From assembly GCF_037126175.1 (NCBI RefSeq), contig NZ_CP146986.1:248001-312000 (forward strand): a stretch of 64,000 nucleotides of DNA. Reading direction: 5' to 3'. The DNA is from Pseudomonas sp. RSB 5.4. Lineage in GTDB: Bacteria; Pseudomonadota; Gammaproteobacteria; Pseudomonadales; Pseudomonadaceae. Every line of letters begins with the position of its first letter. The first letter of the stretch is position 1. This document shows positions 25,386 through 34,415 of the stretch, one piece after another. Both the position numbers and the translations under genes were made by a program. The notes under the pieces were generated by a model. The model searched no databases. It worked only from the letters and a program-made list of their open reading frames with translations, and was not told the DNA's origin.

Positions 25386-26720
25386 CTATCTGGCAGCCTC
25401 AGCATTCCCATACAAATAATCCGTCGCCAGTGACGCCATCGTCCTCACCCCAACCACCAGCGCCGACTCATCCACAAAGAATCCCGGATTGTGATTCGGC
25501 GCAGCTTTGTTCATGTCCTGATCCCGTGGCGTCACCCCGAGAAACACAAACAGCCCCGGCACTTCCTTGGCAAAGAACGAGAAGTCTTCCGCGCCGCCCA
25601 CCAGCGGTGCATTGACCACGTCATTCTTGGCCGCCCACTTCAACGTCGGCAGCATTTTCTCCGTCAGTGCCGGGTTGTTAATCGTGGGGTCGTATTTTTC
25701 GATGATGGTGACGTCGGCTTTCGCGCCGCCGCTTTCGGCGATTTTTTCGATGGTCTGGCGAACGTCGCTGTGCAGTTTCTGGCGGATGCCGTAGTCGTAG
25801 GAGCGGATGGTGCCGCTCATGTCGACAGACTCAGGAATGATGTTGTAGCGGGTGCCGCCATTGATGGTGCCGATGCTGACCACCGATGGATAGGACGAGA
25901 TGTCGGTGCGCCGGCTGACCACGGTTTGCAGGCCGACGATGGTTTGTGCGCCGACGGTGATCGGGTCGATGCCGTCCCACGGGCGGCCGGCGTGGGTTTG
26001 TTTGCCGAGGATTTTGATGCGCAGGTCGTCGGAGCTGGCCAGGGTCGGGCCGGGGCGGTAGGCGATCTGGCCGGCGGGGACGCCGGCCCAGACGTGCAGG
26101 CCGAACACGGCGTCGGGTTTGGGCGATTTCATCACGCCTTCCTCGACCATCATTTTCGCGCCCCAGGTGTTTTTGCCGTCGGGGATGAAGTCGCTCGGGC
26201 CTTCTTCGGCGGGCTGGAAGTAGAACACCACGGTGCCGGGCAGGGTGTCGCGCATGCCTGTGAGAATTTTCGCCGTGCTCAGCAGGATCGCGGTGTGGGC
26301 GTCGTGGCCGCAGGCGTGCATCACGTCGACTTCTTTGTCCAGATAAGTGCCTTTGGCTTTCGAGGCGAAGGGCAGGTCGGCCACTTCCTTGACCGGCAGC
26401 GCGTCCATGTCAGCGCGCAGGGCGACGGTCGGGCCGGGCAGGGCGCCCTTGAGGATCGCGACCACGCCGGTGCGGGCGACGTTGGTTTTGACTTCCAGGC
26501 CCATGGCCTTCAGTTGTCTGGCGACCAGTTCCGCAGTGCGTTTCTCGGTGTTGCCCAGTTCCGGGTGCGCGTGGATGTCGCGGCGGGTTTCCAGCAGTTC
26601 CGGTTCAAGTGCCTTTGCTTGTGCGGCGATCTGTTCGCGGGTGCTGTCTAGCGTGGCAGCACCGGCGTGGCCGGCAACCAGGCTGAGCAGAAGGGCTTGG
26701 GCAATGCGTGTCAGCTGCAT
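25386..26720 (-). CDS. M20-family amidohydrolase, exported
   Basis: A 444-residue protein with a signal peptide (MQLTRIAQALLLSLVAGHAG, then AATLD), so periplasmic. It has the M20D/HipO amidohydrolase motifs: RRDIHAHPEL, ADMDALPV (metal ligand D), HACGHDAHT (metal-binding H and D), PAEEGPSD (catalytic E and metal E) and a C-terminal HNPGFFVDE. Relatives remove acyl groups from amino acids (hippurate, N-acetyl amino acids, aminobenzoyl-glutamate, IAA conjugates). Substrate is not predictable. It stands alone, divergent from the pyocin gene. Confidence 0.9.
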   Translation of the reverse strand: MQLTRIAQALLLSLVAGHAGAATLDSTREQIAAQAKALEPELLETRRDIHAHPELGNTEKRTAELVARQLKAMGLEVKTNVARTGVVAILKGALPGPTVALRADMDALPVKEVADLPFASKAKGTYLDKEVDVMHACGHDAHTAILLSTAKILTGMRDTLPGTVVFYFQPAEEGPSDFIPDGKNTWGAKMMVEEGVMKSPKPDAVFGLHVWAGVPAGQIAYRPGPTLASSDDLRIKILGKQTHAGRPWDGIDPITVGAQTIVGLQTVVSRRTDISSYPSVVSIGTINGGTRYNIIPESVDMSGTIRSYDYGIRQKLHSDVRQTIEKIAESGGAKADVTIIEKYDPTINNPALTEKMLPTLKWAAKNDVVNAPLVGGAEDFSFFAKEVPGLFVFLGVTPRDQDMNKAAPNHNPGFFVDESALVVGVRTMASLATDYLYGNAEAAR

Positions 26721-27045
26721 CGGATTTCTCCATGGTTATTGTTTTTCTGGCTTCCCTGCCTGTGACAAAAAAACCGGTGGGTAAGTTTAGGGGCAACGGA
26801 GTATCGCGCGCGAAGTTTTCGAAAGTGTGCATGTTCATTAATTGGGGCGGGAATTTTCCTACTGCCTTATCGGCTTGGTCTGGCGTGACAGAAAAATAAA
26901 AAACAATAACTATATACCGCACACCGCAGCATTTATTTCAATAAATTTCTCCGCAGTCCAGGCGATGTGGTCGACAAGTTGTCGATTTCGTTTGCCAGGA
27001 AACGACGGCGCGAATAATCCAGGGAGGATATATAAATGCTGCGTA
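26721..27045. other. AT-rich promoter region of pyocin and amidohydrolase genes
   Basis: No gene is seen, although the pyocin frame stays open back to 26842. The region is markedly AT-rich compared with its neighbours, contains an inverted repeat at 26971 and another at 26931-26946 (ATTTAT/ATAAAT), and ends with a strong AGGGAGGA ribosome site at 27021-27028. I do not find a LexA box with confidence. Confidence 0.5.
26971..26985. promoter_or_regulatory. Inverted repeat upstream of pyocin gene
   Basis: TCGACAAGTTGTCGA is a perfect palindrome around a central G, 60 bases upstream of the pyocin start region. It could be an operator; no known regulator is assigned. Confidence 0.35.
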
Positions 27046-27059
27046 ATGCGAAATGTTGA
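27036..27059 (+). CDS. Putative 7-codon leader overlapping the pyocin start
   Basis: ATG at 27036 stands 7 bases after AGGGAGGA, the best-placed start for that site, and encodes MLRNAKC then TGA at 27057-27059. The pyocin ATG (27046) lies inside it in another frame. It could set pyocin expression by coupling, or simply be a non-functional alternative start. Confidence 0.3.
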   Translation: MLRNAKC

Positions 27060-28899
27060 TTTCGCCCCGCTTGATGAAATTCTGGATATGGAAAGTGCTT
27101 ACAAGTCTTTTTCCGAAAGCCTTGCTGAAGTACTTGAAGTTGAACTTGCGAATGTCAGAAATGGAGGTGATTCAGTTCCACTCCCTCCGCTAGAGGCCTT
27201 AGCGCGAGAGATGCGCTTTAGAGATTCACTGATTGTCCGCAAATACACGGCTCTGTTGTCGACACAGGATGTCGCCATTCAGCGATTCGGTCATGCACAA
27301 GTTGAAAGGTTTTATAACAGCGGCCGCCTGCCACAGGTAAACCGGCGAGGCTCCGGCGCCACTGTGCGGCAAGCCTACAGTGCATTGTTTAACGCCAAGT
27401 TGCTGGTTGAAGGCATTGGCTTGTTAAACACTCAATCCGCAAGGGTCAGGGAGGTCATTACCGTCGTACAAGCGCAAGAGACTGCGCGAATTGCCCAGGA
27501 GCAGGCGCGGTTGGCGGCGGAACACGCCCAGCAGATTGCTCAGGAACAGGTCCGTGCAGCACAGGATCAAGCGCGCCGGATGGCGGAAGAATTAGCGCGT
27601 ATTGCCGCCGCCGATGAAATCAAGCGAGTGGCAGAAGAGCAAGCCCGTTTGGCGGCGCAAGCCCGGGAGCAGAAGCTCGCCGAGGAACGGGCAGCGCTTG
27701 GGGCGGAAGCTGAAGCACACAGGCTCGCAGAGGAAAAGCGCCGACTGGAAGAAGTCGAACAGGCCAATCGCTCGCTTGAAGACCAGCGACCAAGTCTGGG
27801 TCATGGCATACCCCTGCGCCTTCAGGGCAATGTCGCCAACGCCCAGTTGGTCTTTGCGACATCCCGTGGCGCGGTGGCCATTGCTGACAACCTGATGGCG
27901 GGATTAGCTGCCGCCATTCGTTCGGCGGTTGGGGAGTTGGCTGGACTGGCTGCAGGAGCGGCGCCGGGCCTGATGGTGGGTGTGGGTGCGTTCATCTACT
28001 CACCGACACTGGGCAATGGTGAGTTGCCCGAGCGCTTCTTGCTTAGCCATCCGTTATCGGACCTGCTACCCGGGCCTCTGCCGGATCTGCACAGGCTGGC
28101 AAGCGAAAGGGCATTGCTGGATTTACCAGTACGTTTAAGTCCCCGGCCATTGACAGGCAATCGGGCGGAACTGCTGGTTGTTCCGGTAGGCGGCAAAAGA
28201 CTCCCTTCCGGTGTGCGGGTGATTGCAGCGGGCTATAACCCCGCGGATAACACTTACGACACCACGCTTACTGATCTTCCGCCAACAACCGTGGTCTGGA
28301 CGCCAATAGTTGCGCCGACCGACAGTTCAACGCAGTTGCCCGCCGAGGAGTCAGCTCCACCACGATACTTCGGCGGCAATCTCGTCCCGATTGAAGGGCG
28401 GATCGATAGCTATCCCGTCCCGGGCAACATTCACTTCGACGACTTCATTCTCGTCTTCCCGCCGGAGTCGGGGCTGCCACCGCAGTACGTCATGTTCCGG
28501 GATCGTCGGAATGACGCGGGAGTGGCCAGCGGCTATGGCGAGCCGGTTGTGGGTCGATGGCTGGAGGCGGCTGCGCAAGGTGAGGGGGCGGCGATTCCAT
28601 CTGAGATCGCTGAGAAACTGAGAGGGAGGCAGTTCAAAAGCTTCAGGGCTTTTAGAGAGAGATTGTGGAAGGCTGTTTTCCACGAGGAAAGGTTAGCTGG
28701 GTTGTTTAATGCGGCGAGTTTAAGCGAAATGAAAAAAGGGAAAGCTCCGGTAGTAAGGGAGAGTGATTCTGTGGGAGCAAGAGTGAAGTACGAACTGCAT
28801 CATAAGTTGGGGTTGGCAGAGGGTGGGGATTTATATAATTCTGACAATATAAGTATTGTCACCCCTAAGGCGCATATTGAAATTCATAAAGGGCTTTGA
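27046..28899 (+). CDS. S-type pyocin with HNH nuclease domain
   Basis: From the ATG at 27046 the protein is 617 residues. Residues about 1-150 are helical and resemble the N-termini of pyocin-like bacteriocins; about 150-260 is a long A/E/Q/R-rich coiled coil; about 270-520 is the pyocin S domain (region starting GNVANAQLVFATSRGAV; GVRVIAAGYNPADNTYDTT); the last 45 residues are a colicin E9-type HNH nuclease (ELHHKLGLAEGG, then NISIVTPKAHIEIHKG with the metal-binding histidines). The toxin would enter related cells and cut DNA. The start choice rests on the absence of any better in-frame codon; the ribosome site is 18 bases away and suits the out-of-frame ATG at 27036 better. An immunity gene follows after one base. 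Confidence 0.9.
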   Translation: MRNVDFAPLDEILDMESAYKSFSESLAEVLEVELANVRNGGDSVPLPPLEALAREMRFRDSLIVRKYTALLSTQDVAIQRFGHAQVERFYNSGRLPQVNRRGSGATVRQAYSALFNAKLLVEGIGLLNTQSARVREVITVVQAQETARIAQEQARLAAEHAQQIAQEQVRAAQDQARRMAEELARIAAADEIKRVAEEQARLAAQAREQKLAEERAALGAEAEAHRLAEEKRRLEEVEQANRSLEDQRPSLGHGIPLRLQGNVANAQLVFATSRGAVAIADNLMAGLAAAIRSAVGELAGLAAGAAPGLMVGVGAFIYSPTLGNGELPERFLLSHPLSDLLPGPLPDLHRLASERALLDLPVRLSPRPLTGNRAELLVVPVGGKRLPSGVRVIAAGYNPADNTYDTTLTDLPPTTVVWTPIVAPTDSSTQLPAEESAPPRYFGGNLVPIEGRIDSYPVPGNIHFDDFILVFPPESGLPPQYVMFRDRRNDAGVASGYGEPVVGRWLEAAAQGEGAAIPSEIAEKLRGRQFKSFRAFRERLWKAVFHEERLAGLFNAASLSEMKKGKAPVVRESDSVGARVKYELHHKLGLAEGGDLYNSDNISIVTPKAHIEIHKGL

Positions 28900-28900
28900 T

Positions 28901-29149
28901 GTGAAATCGATACAGGAAATGAGTGAAGAAAGTTTTCTTGAGTTTGTCAGAAAAATCTATAAATCAGGGTTTCGTACAGAAAAACAGCAAATTTCTGCCA
29001 TTCTTGAGTTTAAGCGGCTGGTTGAGCATCCTTCTGGCTCAGATTTGATCTACTACCCGGAAGAAGGTAAGGATGGGCCTGAGAAAGTTGTAGTCGAGGT
29101 GAAGAAGTGGCGCTCAGCTAACGGTAAACCTGGTTTCAAAGATCAATAG
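28901..29149 (+). CDS. Pyocin/colicin E9-type immunity protein
   Basis: An 82-residue acidic protein from the GTG at 28901 with AAGGG at a good distance; an ATG at 28919 is an alternative. It has the colicin/pyocin nuclease immunity pattern: FLEFVRKI near the start, FKRLVEHPSGSDLIYYPEEG in the middle (helix III with the two tyrosines that bind the nuclease) and the conserved end VKKWRSANGKPGFK. It protects the producer against the HNH domain of the preceding gene. Confidence 0.93.
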   Translation: MKSIQEMSEESFLEFVRKIYKSGFRTEKQQISAILEFKRLVEHPSGSDLIYYPEEGKDGPEKVVVEVKKWRSANGKPGFKDQ

Positions 29150-29156
29150 AAACTCC

Positions 29157-29185
29157 CCCCTATTGGCACTACCAGCCAATAGGGG
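29157..29185. terminator. Hairpin between immunity and mscS genes
   Basis: CCCCTATTGG and CCAATAGGGG form a perfect 10-base stem between two converging genes, suiting a bidirectional terminator, although T runs are weak. Confidence 0.6.
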
Positions 29186-29196
29186 CACGCTCAGGT

Positions 29197-31353
29197 TCAG
29201 TTTTCCTTCTTGTGCTCCGCGCCCGGCGTAATCACCTGCACACTCATCCGCGGCGTCGCCAGATCCAGTCCTGCCTCATCCAGATGGCGCTTGAGCGACA
29301 GGTTGAACGCTCGGGAAACTTCCCATTGTTTGATCGGCGCAGTCTTGAACCGCGCGCGCAGAATCGCGCTGCCGGACTCGAAGCTTTCCACGCCCTGGAT
29401 CTCCAGCGGCGACCAGATATTGCGCCGCTGCAGCGGGTCAGTGCGCATTTTCTGGCCGACTTCGCGCATCAGTTTGATCGCGTCGTCGATTTCCATGTTG
29501 TACGGCACCGCCACGCGGAAGATCGCGTAGCCGAATTCCCGGGAGTAGTTCTTGATGCTTTTGATTTCGCTGAACGGAATGGTGTGGACGATGCCGTCGA
29601 TATCGCGCAGGCGCACGGTGCGGATGGTCAGGCCTTCGACGGTGCCGAGGTGGCCGCCGACGTCGACGTAATCGTCGATGGCCAGCGAGTCTTCGATGAT
29701 GATGAACAGGCCGGTGATCAGGTCCGCCACCAGCGACTGCGCGCCGAAACCGATGGCCAGACCGATCACACCGGCACCGGCCAGCAGTGGCGTGACGTTC
29801 ATGCCCATGTTCGCCAGGGCGACGATCAGCGCAATGATGAAAATCGCCACGAACAGCACGTTGCGGATCAGCGGCATCATCGTTTGTGCGCGCGCATTGG
29901 CCAGGCCTTTGCGCGAGCGGGTCAGGGCGTGATGCACGGCGGTGTCGGCGAGGATCCAGATCAGCCAGGAGAAAATCAGTGTGCCGATCAGGCTGAACAG
30001 TTTGACGCTGACGTCATGCCCTTCGCCCTCGGCAAAGCCGATCAGCGACTTGCCCCACACGCGCAGGCCGAGTTCGATGAAGGTCAGCCACACCAGCAGG
30101 TGGGCGAGGGTATAGAAGAAGCTTTTCAGGCGCTCCGAATACAGCGCATGACGCTTCGGCCCGCGTTGCGGTTTGAGTGAATGACGGCGCACGAGGCCGT
30201 TGATCACCATGCACATCACCAGCAGCACTGTGCAGATCAGCGACTGACGCAGGGCGGTGCTGGTGTCGCCGGCGGAGACGAAAGTGGCGAACAGCGAGAT
30301 CCCGACCAGCACCAGCGCCGGCACGTACCAGAAGGTGCCGAGGATATCGATGGTGTCGCTGAGGGCGCGGCGGGTCAGGCGGCGGGACAGGGGCTGGTTG
30401 CGGATCAGGTGCGCGATCGGCCGGCGGAAACGCAGGATGAACAGCCCGGTGAACAGCGCCGCGAGCACGTTGGTGATGGTCGCGGTGGTGTGTGCCAGGT
30501 GCACGCCGAGGCTCTCGACCAGGCGCGGGTCGTTCAGCGCCTCACCGAACGCGGCGAAGCTGCCGATCAGCCACAGTGGGCGGAAAGCCTGATGCCGCAG
30601 GATGTACAGCGCCCGGTGCCGGTGCGGGCCGTCGAGCAGCGAAAAGGCGATCACGCAAATCGCCGAGAAACAGGTACCGACCACCAGCGCATAAGCCAGC
30701 ACCATCGCCAGGCTCTTGCCCAATGACGAGGGCAGCGCGTAGCTCATGTATACGGTGATGACCAATGCGATCAGCCACGGCCCGAGCTTGCGTAGGGCGA
30801 AGCGCAGCATGTCGAGGGCCTTGGGGTGTTGCGGCAGTTCTTCGGTCAGGCCAAAGCGCATGCGCACCCGGTGCCCGAGCCAGATCAGCGCAGCAGCGAG
30901 CAGGCTCCAGACCATCAGGATCACCGCGAAGCCGAAGATGATCGGCAGCCACTCGCTGGCGGGCAACATCAGGTTGTCGAGTTCGTCCTTGGCCAGATCG
31001 AATTCATTGGACCAGCGGGTGAGCGGGCTGTCGGCACCGGAGAACTGCTGTTCGAAACTGGCCAGGGTGCCGCCGATCAGGCCCAGCACACCTTCTTCCG
31101 GTGAGGCCTGGGCTTTCTTGGTGACGTCGCGCAGCTTTTTCAGATCGGTCAGCAACTGGGCGCGTTGCTTGTCGTTTTCCAGCGACTTGATGACTTCATC
31201 CAGCGACTGCCCTAGCGGCTCTTGCGCCTCGGGCTGCGTCTTGGTGGTGTTGAGCAGGCCCGGCAAACCGGCCGCATGGGCAGGGGCCAGCGGCAGCAGC
31301 GTCATCAGGCAGACAAGGAACAGGCAGGGCAGAGCAAACAGACGAGCGAACAC
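29197..31353 (-). CDS. MscS-family mechanosensitive channel (YbiO-like)
   Basis: From the GTG at 31353 (GAGG upstream) the protein is 718 residues, with a signal peptide (VFARLFALPCLFLVCLMTLL ... AHA), a periplasmic helical region (about residues 30-110), many membrane helices and the MscS core: AGAGVIGLAIGFGAQSLVAD is the glycine/alanine-rich pore helix TM3, followed by the cytoplasmic beta domain. Size and layout resemble E. coli YbiO. It opens on membrane tension to release solutes. The frame is open back to 31497 but that part has no signal-peptide logic and collides with a small gene. Confidence 0.9.
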   Translation of the reverse strand: MFARLFALPCLFLVCLMTLLPLAPAHAAGLPGLLNTTKTQPEAQEPLGQSLDEVIKSLENDKQRAQLLTDLKKLRDVTKKAQASPEEGVLGLIGGTLASFEQQFSGADSPLTRWSNEFDLAKDELDNLMLPASEWLPIIFGFAVILMVWSLLAAALIWLGHRVRMRFGLTEELPQHPKALDMLRFALRKLGPWLIALVITVYMSYALPSSLGKSLAMVLAYALVVGTCFSAICVIAFSLLDGPHRHRALYILRHQAFRPLWLIGSFAAFGEALNDPRLVESLGVHLAHTTATITNVLAALFTGLFILRFRRPIAHLIRNQPLSRRLTRRALSDTIDILGTFWYVPALVLVGISLFATFVSAGDTSTALRQSLICTVLLVMCMVINGLVRRHSLKPQRGPKRHALYSERLKSFFYTLAHLLVWLTFIELGLRVWGKSLIGFAEGEGHDVSVKLFSLIGTLIFSWLIWILADTAVHHALTRSRKGLANARAQTMMPLIRNVLFVAIFIIALIVALANMGMNVTPLLAGAGVIGLAIGFGAQSLVADLITGLFIIIEDSLAIDDYVDVGGHLGTVEGLTIRTVRLRDIDGIVHTIPFSEIKSIKNYSREFGYAIFRVAVPYNMEIDDAIKLMREVGQKMRTDPLQRRNIWSPLEIQGVESFESGSAILRARFKTAPIKQWEVSRAFNLSLKRHLDEAGLDLATPRMSVQVITPGAEHKKEN

Positions 31354-31430
31354 TAGGCGGTCAACCTCGCAAAGGGGCGAATTGAGCGAGTGTACGAGGC
31401 GGCCAGAATCAATGCGAGCCGGGCGCGGAT

Positions 31431-31607
31431 TTATTCGTTGAGTTTGGCGAGGATCTTGTAGACCACGGTCGCCAGGATCATCAGCATGCCGATCCACATG
31501 GCAAAGACGCCGGCGTTCTTGTCGCGGAAGTTGAAGCCGATCGCCAGCAGGATCATCCCGGACAGGATCGGAATGAGCATGGCGTGGAACGAAGACATCG
31601 AGATCAT
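31431..31607 (-). CDS. Small two-helix membrane protein upstream of mscS
   Basis: A 58-residue frame from ATG at 31607 (AAGG ribosome site) reads MISMSSFHAMLIPILSG ... ILAKLNE. It has two hydrophobic segments (about residues 8-25 and 34-52) joined by a charged turn with NFRDKNAG. It lies 77 bases before the MscS start on the same strand, so the two may be co-transcribed. I do not recognise a family; the composition and codon use are those of a real Pseudomonas gene. Confidence 0.7.
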   Translation of the reverse strand: MISMSSFHAMLIPILSGMILLAIGFNFRDKNAGVFAMWIGMLMILATVVYKILAKLNE

Positions 31608-31720
31608 GGAGACTGCCTTGTCGAAATGAATGATGTAAGTCTAGGTCGCTTTCTGCTGCGAGGAGTGATGTGTATCAGAATTGAGTCAGTCCTACGATGA
31701 ATCTTTGTTGTCTGCACGAG

Positions 31721-31795
31721 CGCTTTCGCGAGCAACAAGCCCGCTCCCACAGGTTGAAATGCATTCCAATGTGGGAGCGGGCTTGCTCGCGAAGC
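31721..31795. repeat. REPIN between apeB and the small membrane protein gene
   Basis: Inverted REP cores (CGCTTTCGCGAGCAACAAGC...CTCCCACA and TGTGGGAGCGGGCTTGCTCG) with a short loop; the left unit has a 3-base insertion (CAA). Confidence 0.85.
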
Positions 31796-31805
31796 TTTTC
31801 AGCTT

Positions 31806-33095
31806 TTACGGCAATTCGCGACTGGCGTAGAACGCGCTCAGCACCTTGACCAGGTGCGCCAGATCGTGGCTGCCGCACAGTTCGCGGATCGAGTGCATGG
31901 CGAAGGTCGGCAGGCCGATATCCACGGTGCGCACGCCCAGGTGGCTGGCGGTGATCGGGCCGATGGTCGAGCCGCAGCCCATGTCACTGCGCACCACGAA
32001 GCTCTGCACCGGTACTTCTTCGGCCATGCACAGGTGGCGGAAGAACCCGGCGGTTTCGCTGTTGGTGGCGTAGCGCTGGTTGCTGTTGACCTTGATCACC
32101 GGGCCGGCGTTGAGTTTCGGGCCGTGGTTGGCGTCGTGCTTCTCGGCGTAGTTCGGGTGCACGCCGTGGGCATTGTCGGCCGAGACCAGCAGCGATTTCT
32201 GGATGGTGCGGACGAACTCGTCACCTTCGGGCAGCAGACGGCGCAGGGTCTGTTCAAGCATCGGGCCGTCGGCACCGCAGGCCGAGCAGGAGCCGACTTC
32301 TTCGTGGTCGTTGCACACCAGCACGCAGGTTTCTTCGGTGTTGGCGGTGAGCAGGGCTTGCAGGCCGGCGTAGCACGACAGCAGGTTGTCGAGGCGCGCA
32401 CCGGCGATGAAGTCGCCGTGCAGGCCGATGATCGCAGCGCTTTGGGTGTCGTAGAAGCTCAGTTCGTAATCCAGCACCACGTCGGCGTTCAGGCCATGTT
32501 CGCGGGCCAGTTGATCGGTCAGTACGGCGCGGAAGTCGACGCGCTCATCACCGGCGAACTGCGCGAGAATCGGTGGCAGCTCGGTCTGCGCGTTGATTGC
32601 CCAACCCTGATTGGCTTCACGGTTGAGGTGAATCGCCAGGTTGGGAATGATCGCGATCGGTGCCTTGAAGTCGATCAGCTGGCTTTCGACCTTGCCGTCG
32701 CGACGGAAGGTGACGCGGCCGGCCAGCGACAGGTCGCGGTCGAACCACGGGGCCAGTAGCGCGCCGCCGTAGACTTCAACGCCCAGTTGCCAGAAACCCT
32801 GACGTTGCAGTTCCGGTTGTGGCTTGACCCGCAGGCAAGGGCTGTCGGTGTGGGCGCCGACCAGACGGATGCCGTCGTGCAGCGGCGAGTTGCGGCCCAT
32901 TTTGATCGCGACAATCGAGGAGTCGTTGCGGGTGACGTAGTAGCGGCCGTTGGCCTCGGTGGTCCATTGCTCGCGCTCGTCGAGGCGCACGTAACCGGCG
33001 GCCTCCAGACGCTGAACGAGGCTGGCGGTGGCGTGGAACGGGGTAGGGGAGGCCTTGAGGAAGTCGATCAGGCCTTGGTTCAACTCTTCGCGCAT
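31806..33095 (-). CDS. apeB: M18-family aminopeptidase ApeB
   Basis: A 429-residue cytoplasmic metallo-aminopeptidase. [15 protein letters not shown] (about residues 78-92) supplies a zinc-binding His, GARLDNL and CNDHEEVGS (about 230 and 262-270) the bridging Asp and catalytic Glu, and [11 protein letters not shown] near the C-terminus the last His. Length fits the M18 family, which removes acidic or neutral N-terminal residues from peptides. Monocistronic between two REPINs. Confidence 0.93.
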   Translation of the reverse strand: MREELNQGLIDFLKASPTPFHATASLVQRLEAAGYVRLDEREQWTTEANGRYYVTRNDSSIVAIKMGRNSPLHDGIRLVGAHTDSPCLRVKPQPELQRQGFWQLGVEVYGGALLAPWFDRDLSLAGRVTFRRDGKVESQLIDFKAPIAIIPNLAIHLNREANQGWAINAQTELPPILAQFAGDERVDFRAVLTDQLAREHGLNADVVLDYELSFYDTQSAAIIGLHGDFIAGARLDNLLSCYAGLQALLTANTEETCVLVCNDHEEVGSCSACGADGPMLEQTLRRLLPEGDEFVRTIQKSLLVSADNAHGVHPNYAEKHDANHGPKLNAGPVIKVNSNQRYATNSETAGFFRHLCMAEEVPVQSFVVRSDMGCGSTIGPITASHLGVRTVDIGLPTFAMHSIRELCGSHDLAHLVKVLSAFYASRELP

Positions 33096-33166
33096 AAGAA
33101 GCTCCAGACAGCAATGGGCGGGAGTTTAACGCATCGGCCAGGGAATTGAATCCGGACAGGATCGGG

Positions 33167-33254
33167 GTGGGAGCGGGCTTGCTCGCGAAAGCGGTGGGTC
33201 AGATGCAGATTTTTTGGATGACACACCGCTTTCGCGAGCAAGCCCGCTCTCACA
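33167..33254. repeat. REPIN upstream of apeB
   Basis: GTGGGAGCGGGCTTGCTCGC and inverted copy CGCGAGCAAGCCCGCTCTCA with about 45 bases between. Confidence 0.9.
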
Positions 33255-33268
33255 GGGAGTGATGTGGA

Positions 33269-34366
33269 TCAGCGGGCGGCTACGCGTTTTTTCAAATAGT
33301 TCATGATGACTTTTTCATCTTCCGGTTTATCCGGACGCGGCAGCTGTTGTGGCCAGCGGTTCTGGCTCAGCAGCTTTTTCTGCTGGCTCTCGTCCCAACG
33401 CAGAATTTCCCGCGAGGCGCATTCCCACCATTCGTGTCGGCAAGCGCTGTAGTACGGATCTTCCGGCGCGGCGCTGCCGTACAGCAGATCACGACCGACC
33501 TTGCGCAGGGCACCTTTCTGGTGGCGCAGCTTCCATTTGATTTTCAATCGGCGCCAGGCCGAGGGGAACGGTTTGACCCGTGGCACATCGCTGCACAGAT
33601 CCACCAGGCGCTGACTGAACTGCTCGCCGTGCTGGGAGAAGAAGTACGTCTGCATCGCATGGAAGAAACGCTTTTCCGCGAAGTAGTGGTAGACGTGTTT
33701 GCGCGCCTCCACCACCTGACGCTTGCGCATGGCATACGACAGGGCGATCTGTTCGATGGTGTGAATTTCGAAGCCGCCGATTGTCCATTCATCGATCAGG
33801 CGGATCGATTCCTCGAACAGAGCAGAATCACTGTCGGTCACGCCGCACAAACCGCTGTTGTAGAGCTTGAAACCGTTATCCGGCGTCACACCGTGCATGC
33901 GCAGATCGCGTCCGAGTTTCTGATAGTCGCTGCGCTGGTGCACATCTTTCCAGTTGTACTCGAAGCGATCCATCACCGAGCGGTTCGGCTCGATGAATTT
34001 GAACAGTTGGCTCGGGTGACGGGTGAACAGGGTGTCGGTGTCGACGAACAGGGTCTTTTCCGCCCACTGCATACCGGCGGCGATGGCGCAGGCCTTGCGT
34101 CGGTGGTGATAGCCATGAGTGCCTTGCCAGCGGGTCTGGGTCGCTTCGTCCAGCAACACCGTGTCGACCGGCCAGCCGGCGTAGTCCTCGGGGCGATCGG
34201 TGAGAATCCTGATGGCCGGGCGGTCGCCGTTTTTGGCTTGGGACAGCGCGGTCAGGATGCTGAGCTTGGCTTCGCGCCGGTATACATCCTGATTGCCGTA
34301 AACCAGGTAAAGCAGTTGATGGCGAACTTTCTTGGGGGGGGTCGCCATGGAATCAATACAACTCAT
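33269..34366 (-). CDS. Glycosyltransferase-like protein of unknown target
   Basis: A 365-residue cytoplasmic protein. KTLFVDTDTLFTRHPSQLF (about residues 103-121) contains a DxD motif in the setting seen in GT-A-fold transferases such as GT8, and LYLVYGNQDVYRREA at the start fits the nucleotide-sugar-binding strand. The C-terminal third is basic, which suits membrane association. The start at 34366 has AAGGA 11 bases upstream; MATPPKK at 34348 is an alternative. No other polysaccharide genes lie beside it, so the acceptor is unknown. Confidence 0.65.
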   Translation of the reverse strand: MSCIDSMATPPKKVRHQLLYLVYGNQDVYRREAKLSILTALSQAKNGDRPAIRILTDRPEDYAGWPVDTVLLDEATQTRWQGTHGYHHRRKACAIAAGMQWAEKTLFVDTDTLFTRHPSQLFKFIEPNRSVMDRFEYNWKDVHQRSDYQKLGRDLRMHGVTPDNGFKLYNSGLCGVTDSDSALFEESIRLIDEWTIGGFEIHTIEQIALSYAMRKRQVVEARKHVYHYFAEKRFFHAMQTYFFSQHGEQFSQRLVDLCSDVPRVKPFPSAWRRLKIKWKLRHQKGALRKVGRDLLYGSAAPEDPYYSACRHEWWECASREILRWDESQQKKLLSQNRWPQQLPRPDKPEDEKVIMNYLKKRVAAR

Positions 34367-34415
34367 CCGAAACTAAATCCTTGTCTTAACTACAGTATTG
34401 CCGCTCAGGCAGTAC

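Noticed and set aside
25020..25411. Three overlapping minus-strand frames with repeated segments
   Set aside because: They follow the 72-bp repeat, which stays open because 72 is a multiple of three; no start signals.
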